DNA from: Branchiostoma floridae
Taxonomy: Eukaryota; Chordata; Leptocardii; Amphioxiformes; Branchiostomatidae
Direction: 5' to 3'
Length of the DNA: 64,000 bases
NCBI RefSeq assembly: GCF_000003815.2
Contig: NW_023365936.1
Location: forward strand, 1 to 64,000
Shown: piece after piece, positions 55,376 to 64,000 of the stretch
Layout of the letters: each line of letters begins with the position of its first letter
Numbering within the stretch: position 1 is the first letter of the stretch
Program-made: the position numbers and the translations under genes
The notes under the pieces: generated by a model
The model's input: only the letters and a program-made list of their open reading frames with translations
What the model was told of the DNA's origin: nothing
The model's database searches: none

Positions 55376-58300
55376 ATGTCTTCCCCTCCCGTTCTGCGCG
55401 CGGACGCCACCCTGGTGAACCGTAGCATCCTCCCGCTTTTGCGGGAGTTGCGAAAGCCCGACGGTCCGCCTGAGGAGGACCAACTAGCACGGTTTGAGGC
55501 CGAGACACCTCTCTCGGCATACAATGCTGGGGAGATTGCGGCACGGATTGGGGCACTGACTGGGGAGCCCCCGGAGGATCTGATGGAGATGGCCGGCATG
55601 GACCCCAAGGCCGAGGCCTCCATGAGGAAGCTGGCACACTGCGCCATCCTGGCCGCCAATAACATCACGGCGGCCCAACCCATCAAGCAGGACAAGGCCA
55701 GCAGGGACGCCGCTCAGGCCGCCGTCGGTCTGGTCGAGGATGACCCGTCGACCTCCGAGGATGGCCCGTCGACCTCCGGCCTTGGTAGGAAAGACGGGAA
55801 GAGGCCAGCGACAGCCCCGCCGAAAGCCGCCCCTGGACGACAGGGGAAGAAGTCAAAGAGGGACCCGGCCAGCAGCTCTGAGTCGGACTCTGACGACGAT
55901 GACATGGAGGTTGGTTCTGATACTTGTCCTACACATTGTGCATGGTCGTTTGTTTGGAGGGATTCCCCCAATGGCGTAGGCCTAGGCGATCCTCCTATTT
56001 TCTTCAGGAGGGGTGGTAGTCCGCAGACCTCACGATATTTGATCACGATTCTGACGGAGTTTGACGGTACAATTGTGTGTTAAAATATTGTGTGACGACC
56101 CGGCCGAGGCCTGGATTTTGTGTGATATGCATATGGACATCCATGGTGATGGCTCTGTGTATGGGGCTTGAGACGGGAGGAAAATCTGTTCCCCCGCAAG
56201 CCGAGAATGAGTTATCCTTACGAGTGCGTGAGGCTAGGGCCTGCCATCGCGTAATACATGAGTTACGGAGCTTGAGACGGGAGGAAAATCTGTTCCCCCG
56301 CAAGCCGAGAATGAGTTATATTTGCGAGTTGCGTGAGGCTTGGGCCTGCACTCGTGTAATGCATGAGTTTACGGAGCTTGAGACGGGAGGCAAGTTGGTT
56401 CCCCCGCAAGCCGAGAATGAGTTATATTTGCGAGTTGCGTGAGGCTAGGGCCTGCACTCGTGTAATGCATGAGTTTACGGAGCTTGAGACGGGAGGGAAG
56501 TTTGGTCCCCCCGCAAGCCGAGAATGAGTTATATTTGCGAGTTGCGTGAGGCTAGGGCCTGCACTCGTGTAATGTTTGAGTTTTACGAAGCTTGAGAAGG
56601 GAGGGAAGTTTGTTCCCCCGCAAGCGGATATGTTGTATGCCCTACGAATCTTTTGTGTGGTGACACGCGACGAGAGTTCTTACCAAAGGGTGCCGCAGTA
56701 CACCAAGTTTAGCTGCAGGTAGAAGTTTCGATTGTGCTGTGGGTCGAGGTGGGCTCCCGACCGAACGAGTCGGGACCCTCCCACCCATGATGACGTCTCC
56801 GTTTTTCCATACCCCTAGTTTCCCCTCGCCTCTCGCTGATTATGCCGCTTTCTGAGTATGGTCAGTGATGGGCACTGAGCTTGTCTTGGACCCGACTTTG
56901 AGTGGGTCTTGCATGCTATCCCCAATGTCAGTAAATACGAGTTTGGCGGTACTTTGGAGAAGACGAAAAGTAATAATGCGTACCAGACGCTAGCACTCTC
57001 CCCGCACGATTGATGACTGTAGGAACGGTGTGACAGCAGCTCGCTATGGTAGAGAAGAGATAAAATCTAGTCGATCAGCCATTTGAGTGGGAACAGGCCC
57101 CAGGCTCAGTAGATAACAATGGAGGACAGTATGTTCCCCACGAAGTCGCCGGATGACACTTAATTGACACCATGTGACCACCGACCACACAGTGGTGGAG
57201 AGGTTAATGCGTGTAACGTGAGTGGCTAAACCTCTAAGATTGGACGTGTTTTGGGTTTTTGTAGGATGATGAGGTGGAGTGCCAGTTGCGGCGGGTGAAG
57301 CGGGTCTGTCAGGACCCGTTTATACATCTATATCCGGCCAGACTACAGAATGCCGTGAGGAGGCTGGTGAGGGCGGCCAAGGAGGCTGGCCACAAGAGGC
57401 TGAGTCGGTTTAAGGTGGTGCAGGGTTTCCTTGCGGGCACAGCCGCCAGCCCGACAATAGGAAAACACGTCGGGAAAATGCTCATGACGAAGGAGGAGCT
57501 CCGTTTCTCGGCGTCACAGGTGTATTTGTCTCTTTGTACAGCCACTACCAGCGGTGCCTCGTTTGTGGAAGCCCGCTGTTGCCTGCCCGGAGTGCCATCA
57601 CCCTAACGACCAGGATTTCAGGCATTGTCAAATGTGTAACTACGTACGTCGGCCGTGCCCGCCCCCTCGGAAGTGCGTTGAAATAGACAAGGCAGCGATA
57701 GATAATCGACTGGATGAGATTAACAGGATGGCGAAAAGCACGGATTACGGGAAGAAAAAGACTGCCTTGGAGAACGAGCTCGTGGATTTCTTAGGCAACT
57801 CGGCACCGCCGAAAGATCTAGTGACGGCGTCTCCAAAAGATGTCTGCGCTTTCCTGGTGTGGAAAGATAAGGGGGGAAAGACCGTCGTACACAAGGTGAA
57901 CTGTAAATATTTTGGGGAAAAACGAAAAACTGGGTGCGGCTGCCCAAAACGGCTGGCAGCAGGGACGGTTGACTCCATTATTGGTCAATTGAGAGCAATC
58001 TTTACCATATCTGGGCGGGGAAGAGACTGGACTGAGGCGGTTTGTGCAGGGAACCCCGCAGCGGCCCCCGTCGTGCGCCAATACCTAAAAGTGACGAAGG
58101 TGGAGCAGGCTAATGCCATGATACAACCAAAACAGGCGCAGCCCGTCTTTTTCGATAAACTCACGGCGGTCTGCACTCACATCACAAAAAAGATGAAAGA
58201 AAAAGAGGTGAGGCACACAACATTATTTGCTTTGGCCCGAGACCAGCTGCAGGCCTTCCTGAAGATCATGTTTTTCGCCGCAGATAGGGCGTCAGATTTA

Positions 58301-58678
58301 GCGCGTTGCAAATCAGAAGAGTTGGCGTGGTTGCCAAATGAGGAGGGCATTCTGTTCAACCACACGTTTGGAAAAACACTTAGAGATGGGACAGTAAACG
58401 CATTTCCGATCCTGGCAGGGAAAAACAAGTCAATGTGTCCGATACAAGGCCTCCGATTGTACATACGGGTAGCGCAGTCACTGAAGATTTGCCTCGATAA
58501 GGGGTATCTGTTTAGAGCGATCAACAAAGCACAGGAGGTAACCAACGATCCATTCACTTACGATGCGGCGCAGTACCGGTTCAAATCAGTTATTTTGCCA
58601 CTGTTCGGGCCTTTGGCCTTGGCCTCGATATATTGCCCATACCTCAACCCGAACAGAGGCAAAGTAACTTGGGATTGA
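55376..58678 (+). CDS. ALOG-domain tyrosine-recombinase-like protein (transposon-derived or domesticated)
   Basis: Proposed exons: 55376-55909 (178 codons), 57265-57519 (85 codons) and 57542-58678 (378 codons plus stop), all phase 0. Exon 1 is Pro/Glu-rich and ends in a basic then Ser/Asp-rich tail (SSSESDSDDDDME). Exon 3 carries, numbering from 57554, a zinc ribbon (CPEC 11-14, CQMC 25-28) and an ALOG-type DNA-binding domain at about 92-182 (H113, C117, C128, CP at 130-131, then GTVDSIIGQLRAIF). Next is a phage-integrase-like core with the box-I arginine (FFAADRASDL, R245) and the FGKTLRDG hairpin lysine. The protein stops before any recognisable box II HxxR or catalytic tyrosine. ALOG domains are known from integrases of DIRS1-type retroposons. 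No reverse transcriptase or methylase is seen nearby. Start alternatives: the frame is open from 55247. Confidence 0.7.
56160..56640 (+). repeat. five-copy minisatellite, about 105-bp unit, inside the recombinase-gene intron
   Basis: GGAGCTTGAGACGGGAGG starts units near 56164, 56268, 56373, 56479 and 56587. Each continues with GTTCCCCCGCAAGCCGAGAA, TGAGTTATATTTGCGAG and GGGCCTGCACTCGTGTAATG. Spacing grows from 103 to 108 bp. The repeat keeps one frame open over 120 codons (56077-56442), but this is not a gene. Confidence 0.9.
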
Positions 58679-58834
58679 GTACTGATGTAGATAACGTGGC
58701 CCAATCACCACACCTAATGGACACGAGGCACGCGCTATGGAGCCGAGACCCAACAATAATTCGTGCCCGTAGCCGGGCTCTATGCTAAATGCTGATTTCA
58801 ACAGCCTGTTTTATCTTAGCACTCGGTATACCGA

Positions 58835-58840
58835 TAATAA
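58835..58840 (+). terminator. poly(A) signal of the recombinase gene
   Basis: AATAAA, 157 bp after the stop codon at 58678, within a compact 3' UTR. It supports a Pol II transcript ending near 58860. Confidence 0.45.
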
Positions 58841-59139
58841 AAGTTACTTCAACACCCTCCACCATTGAATCATTACTATTTAGATAAGAGAAGACATGGT
58901 CTATATAGTTTCTCTAAAGCAGTCTACACAAGACATTGAGGAGACCAAACTAGCTAAATGTGTGCAAGTATTCTCTATCCTAATGATAACAATTGCCTTC
59001 CGTACAATGATAAGTAATACTTGCGATTTTCTACCAAACATTTATGATAAAACTGTTGGCGTTGAATATTGCTAGTTTTTCATTCATAACCAGGAAATAT
59101 AACAAACAAATAAACAATATTTCAGCAAGAACAGCAGCG

Positions 59140-59145
59140 TTTATT
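59140..59145 (-). terminator. poly(A) signal of TRAF copy C
   Basis: TTTATT on the plus strand gives AATAAA on the minus strand, about 0.9 kb after the TRAF copy C stop codon. 59146-60039 would then be its 3' UTR, where no other gene is seen. Other AATAAA-like strings nearby make the exact site uncertain. Confidence 0.4.
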
Positions 59146-60039
59146 GTGAAGTGACAACAAGACATTAAATAATAATAAAAGGAACCTATAGACTAGAAAA
59201 AGGCCCACCAAAATGTGCAAAGAACCGTGAAGCATACAAAACAATAACAGTTTGGGGTTAAAAGTTAGCTTTAGCGTTCAACGTGAAAACAGAAATCATT
59301 CTGAATCGTTGGACTGACAAAAACTGGAAATTTGTGTTGGAAACTACAGCTCATCATAGGTTCAGTCAGAGCAACTTTGGTAGTACATTTAGCTGTTAGC
59401 AGGACATGGTAAGTTGGTAACCCTTAACATTGCCCACCCCAAAATATGAAAAACGCACTTCTAAGATAGTTGCATTATATATGAGAGTGCTATCTACACA
59501 CACTACAGGGATATTCGTTTCTTGCGAGCATCTACTGTACAAGTTATAGATTTTACTACAGAATATACAGAACAACACACGTCGGGTACGTCGAGACTTA
59601 AATCGTTATCCGTGCCAGGTCGTAAAGTAATGCACCTTTCATATTCTCACCTCTGTAGACTACTCTTGACAGGTTGAGCTAATTTTCCTCTTTGGAGTAT
59701 CTGCATGATTTTGCTTCATCCATTTGGTTTAAGAAAAAATGAATAATTTTAGAATTTCAGAATTTTAATATGACAATTTTACAGTTTCCAGTGAAATTGT
59801 AGATATCTTCCGTCTGATCCTTGTAATTAGTTGCGATCAGAACTAGGTCTATGTATTAAACCCATGTATATGTAAGTGGTACATGATTCTGGACATGGAG
59901 ATGTTTGTAATACTGAGGTGAAAACATTAAGATTTCAGGCCATTTCTATATAGATAAAAATACACGGTCAATATAAGCTACTGACATACATATAGATTGG
60001 CCCAGAATCTTCAGGTGCTATTTGGTGCTTTGATTCAGT

Positions 60040-63000
60040 TTAATTTAGGTCAGACGTGTCCACGATGATTTTTAAGAAAATCTCATCATCGCGTACGTAG
60101 GCATGGCGTGTACTCTCCAACTGACTGAGTGGCATGAACAGCGGACATCCACTGGCGATGTTCATATCACTTGTGGGGCGTTTGAAGGAAGAAGATGTTG
60201 GGTCGGGCCGGAACGCGTCGATCACGTGCTCACGGTTGTTCTGGTCAAGCAACATGAAGGTCACCCTCTGGCGGAATGGCCAGCGCAGCAGCCCGTCAAA
60301 GTGCCCCCTCATCAGGACGAAGAACAGAGAGATGTGGCTCCCCTTCCCCATGCCATCACCGTTCAGGTAGATCCGGGCGCACATCTTGTATCCTGTACGG
60401 CTGGTGTAGAAGCAGGGGGAGTAGATGGAGGTTGTCTTACCAGTGATGGCGTCGTGACGTTTTCTTGTGAAGTCTTGGATCTTCCACAGCAAGGTGGCAT
60501 CGTAGGATGTCATCTCCAGGGATGTGATACGGAGATCCTGCTCGGCAAGGGCCACGTCTTTGAGGGCGATGATTCGCTCTTGAGACTTCATCTTACGCTC
60601 AATGGACTCGATGATCTCTCGGTCCTGGCGTCGCTGTCGCTCGTATGCCTCGATGGTGGCCGAACACTTCTCAATCTCACGATTGAGGACAGCAACTATA
60701 TCCTCAAAAGTGGCGACCCTAGCCTCCATGGCTTCATGCTTATGCTCAATTTCTTCCATCATACTAGCAATCTGCTCCATTCTGTTCTCAAGCATCTTTA
60801 CAAGCTCTGAATCAGGCTCTGCCCCACCCCTCAGCTTCGATACTGCGGCTACCACGACGTTAAACATATCAGTCAAACTTTTAATGTGCACATCTTGCTG
60901 TTGCCCACCCTGCAGCCTACCGCCTGGTGTCTTCATCAGCGCTGATGGCTGTGATGAAGCTCCCTGTTGAAGTGGCCCCATGACTTGACCACTGACAGTC
61001 GTAGGAAAGTCCACCACGCCGCAGTTGGCACCACCCTGAAATAGATAACCGCACTCAATCCAGTTAAGGTGTATTGCCTGTTGATCTCGTATGGTGCGCG
61101 AATTCATATTCACTTTCATGTGAACAATAGTGTGAATAGCTCATGATCAGACACAGATTCAGTTTTTATCAATAGCTAGTCACGTGCACAGCTGCCAATT
61201 TTTATGTGTTATCTAGTAGCAAGCCGCAATAATCCCAAACTCACAGGTCTCCTGATGTGCCTTAATTGTCATTAAGATGTATTCAAAAAACATTCATTGG
61301 AAAGCTTTATTTATATACTGTTGTGCTTAGCCCTAGGCATAGGGCATGGGAACTTTTCACATTGATAGGATATGCGAAAGTCAAGTAACCTGAAATTTGG
61401 TATGTTGTCCATAGGGCACACATGTATCATGTATCACGGGACCTCCTCACATTTTTATGCACACCTATTTTGGGATTTTGGGATTGGCTATTCCAAAGCC
61501 TACAATGTGGGTTCCTGCGTCATTATTCGTCATGTCAAGTTCCTTTTCTCGTTAACATCCCGTTTTTCCTGTTTCGAAAATAATATTTTGATTTTAGTGT
61601 CTTTATATTTACTTACATCATACTGATGTACTTGGCCTTGTATGAGACTGATGAGGGTGTGATACTTGTCCAGCACAAGGCTCAGGTGATCCGCCTGGTG
61701 CTTGGCGATGTGGTCATTCAGTTTCTCACGTTCCAGCTGTGATGATGATGAATACATTTGGTAATCAGCAAAGTATGCAACCAAAACCCACACTGACAGA
61801 ATGGAAACAAAAAGCTACCATACCATGAGGAAAGTTTGTGATGTTATAGCTCATATCTGTGGCAGTTATAATATCTAACGAGCATTTTCGTACCCAATTG
61901 TGTTTTGACAACACATTCTGTACTTCAATACATTATGCATCGTAGTGACTTCAAGGCTTAATTTTCCAACATACCTTTGCAGGACATCCGACGATAGCAA
62001 ATGGGCAGGCTACTTTCAGCCTTCTGCAATCTCCAATGTTTTCATCCTGATGTTGCTGCAACTGTACAAAGGGACATTTATTGAATGTACATGTTCAAAT
62101 AACAAAGGAATAATCAATTACATGTAGTTAAGCTTGGGACTGTTTACAAATTGTGCAAACGCAAAAGGAGCAAGCAGGAGAGAGCTGGAACATAATTGCT
62201 GAATACCATTTCTGACTATGAGTATGAAGATGTATGTATGTATGTATGCATGCATATATGTATGTATGTATTTCTGACTTCTGAAAAAGAGCTTTCGAAT
62301 GCTCAGAAATACACATGTAGAGTTGAATCAGTACACTGACTTGACAAAAGGGAGTGTTGCTCATGGCATACTAACGTTTAATAGCTCAAAACTGATACAG
62401 AACTAATGGCTAAATGCCTAATATCTCACTGTAGCCTTTCTGTCAGGCAATTTTCAATCGTCATCATTGAAGTTTTGCTGGAGAAGTATAGCCAGAAGTT
62501 ATTTGGCAGATAGACAGCATTTCGTAGATGTTACTAAAACTGGATTGACCTAACCCACATACCTGAGCCCTTGGTATCTTCTTCTTCCCACAGAAGTCAC
62601 AGTTCACGGGGACTTGAGGGCAGATGAAAAGATGGTCCTGGGTAAGGTACAAAACAAGGTATTTCCTTGTATACCAAAGTATACCAAGAAAATTATGTAT
62701 CTTTTGCCATTCGTTAGAATATCTAACGTTCAAACTCAAAGGAAATTTCATCTAACATCAGAAGTAACAAAGCAAGTGGTAAAATATTACCTTTTCATCC
62801 TTCAGCAGTATTTCCTGTGCACAGTACTTGCACTTGACTTGTCTGACGGCACACTCCTTCTCCAGATGTGCAGCAAGATCCATTCTCATCACCTGTTTGC
62901 CACATCCCTGCTTCGGACATAAAATCAGGCCAAACTCACAGTTCTCCTGATGTTCCTGAATATATAGAATTATTCTTTATGAGACATATATGTTGCTGTC

Positions 63001-63928
63001 TTAATGGTATGATATAATAACATTGTATTTCAACCCTCTCCTTAAGTATAGGTTGCTAACTACAAAGTGGAATCTGTGTCATCACTGGCAGGTACCAAAA
63101 TTTAAAGAGAGGAAAATGTACGAAGAGCAAGGCATCAACATCTGCTTAGCCATTTCTGAGATCTGGACATGTTTGATGAGGCCTGCACAAAAATTATGTA
63201 CTGTATGTCAGATTTTCAATTTGTCAGAAATACTTTCGTTGTTACTTTGATGAACAGTCTTGGCTTTCCACAGCGTGCCTTTCACTCTTCAGCACATCTT
63301 CTATGCAGTGTTATCTGCTGTTATGCTGTTCGCTGTATCTTTCTGATATTCTCTGCATCTTCTCTGCTATTCTGTTGTTACCCAAAACAATTTACTTACA
63401 TCATACTGGTGTGCTTTCCCCTTCCATTCACAGGCGTCTGCATTCCCACACTTGACAGGGAGTTCACCAATGTCCCGTTTGATAGCTCTGTCTGGAAAAG
63501 CCTAGATGCACACACACATGCAAATGTAAGGATATAAAATAGATCACAAAAATATACAGTCATTGTGCACATAGATAATCAAGCTTCCGCAAACGGTACA
63601 AAAACTATGTTGCAAGTTGGATAGCCACATGTCGATTTGGTCTACTCTCCGACTCATATAATGGCACACTTAAAGTTAATGGAAATTGCACTTCCTGTGT
63701 GAAATAAGTATCATATCAAGGCGAATATCTTTTTGACCTTGACCTCAAACACACAAAATGATCACAGGAAGTATCACAGTATAGTGTCACCAGTCCCACA
63801 AAAGCTGCACGAAATGCCTTTAAGTACGTAGGAATAAAGATTGTCTCCCTACCTGATCACGCTTGAGCAGAGAGTCCTCTGACTGTGTATCCTGTGGGCA
63901 CTGCTTACACATCTGGATACCTGGCAGC
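60040..63928 (-). CDS. TRAF: TRAF-family adaptor / RING protein, copy C (5' exon beyond window)
   Basis: Minus-strand exons in order: 63928-63853, 63501-63400, 62955-62791, 62637-62563, 62061-61975, 61736-61617, 61035-60040. They give 539 residues plus stop in one frame. The first RING half lies beyond 64000, so the protein would be near 590 aa. Seen: RING second half (CKQCPQD), AFPDRAIKRD, TRAF zinc fingers (for example CEFGLILCPKQGCGKQ, VNCDFCGKKKIP), a Gly/Gln/Pro linker absent from A and B, a coiled coil, then MATH with ARIYLNGDG and TSSSFKRP and C-terminus VDTSDLN. The A/B exon of 162 nt corresponds to two exons here (75 + 87), and the A/B 795-nt exon corresponds to 120 nt plus the long last exon. 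The intron inside MATH in A and B is absent here. Role as for the other copies. An antisense 235-codon frame is a shadow. Confidence 0.92.
62231..62272. repeat. (ATGT)n microsatellite
   Basis: Short ATGT/ATGC tetranucleotide run in an intron of TRAF copy C. Confidence 0.85.
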
Positions 63929-64000
63929 CTAAAGAAAAGATTGAGACACCATACATGTACTATATATGCCCTTGGCATTACGTGTACTACATAGTCTGTA

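Noticed and set aside
56077-56442. 121-codon frame as a second recombinase exon
   Set aside because: It translates the 105-bp minisatellite. Phase-0 splicing from 55909 to 57265 skips it.
60103-60810. 235-codon plus-strand open frame
   Set aside because: It is exactly antisense to the TRAF copy C coiled-coil/MATH exon. That exon has family homology, whereas the antisense frame has none.

Overview
The window reads as a piece of an animal genome, most likely a cephalochordate (amphioxus). Coding sequence is split into small phase-0 exons with canonical GT/AG borders. A family of TRAF (TNF-receptor-associated factor) genes is locally amplified. Almost everything else is transposon debris typical of a polymorphic invertebrate-chordate genome: MITEs with TTAA, TA, TAA and 8-bp target duplications, a tRNA-type SINE, non-LTR elements, and a tyrosine-recombinase gene. 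A run of 100 N shows it is a draft scaffold. The species is inference; no sequence search was possible.

Left third (1-15.1 kb): a complete seven-exon TRAF gene (copy A, plus strand). Its first intron holds a 3.5-kb TIR element and a Penelope-like repeat with a possible hammerhead core. Two perfect palindromic kappaB sites lie upstream. Middle (15-31 kb): intergenic MITEs and a SINE, a small unrecognised minus-strand membrane-protein gene, then a second complete TRAF gene (copy B, plus strand). Intron 2 of copy B carries an apparently intact 1072-aa non-LTR retrotransposon ORF (minus strand), and its intron 5 carries a SINE. A third kappaB palindrome lies upstream of copy B.

31-53 kb: a scrambled segmental-duplication zone. 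A lone terminal TRAF exon (copy D, minus) abuts the assembly gap, and a lone mosaic MATH exon (copy E, plus) lies at 48.3 kb. A block with a conserved promoter-like core and short ORF is present two to three times (37.5, 42.4 and 48.8 kb). Several MITEs and LINE tails are interspersed. No complete gene was recognised here.

53-59 kb: a LINE fragment, a tandem duplication, and a gene encoding an acidic N-terminus, a zinc ribbon, an ALOG-type DNA-binding domain and the first part of a tyrosine recombinase. It has a 105-bp minisatellite in its intron and no visible reverse transcriptase. 59-64 kb: a third TRAF gene (copy C, minus strand) that runs off the right edge and has a different intron pattern from A and B.

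The TRAF proteins would act in the cytoplasm as trimeric RING/zinc-finger adaptors that couple receptors to NF-kappaB and JNK signalling. The kappaB palindromes upstream of A and B suggest feedback control by NF-kappaB (inference).
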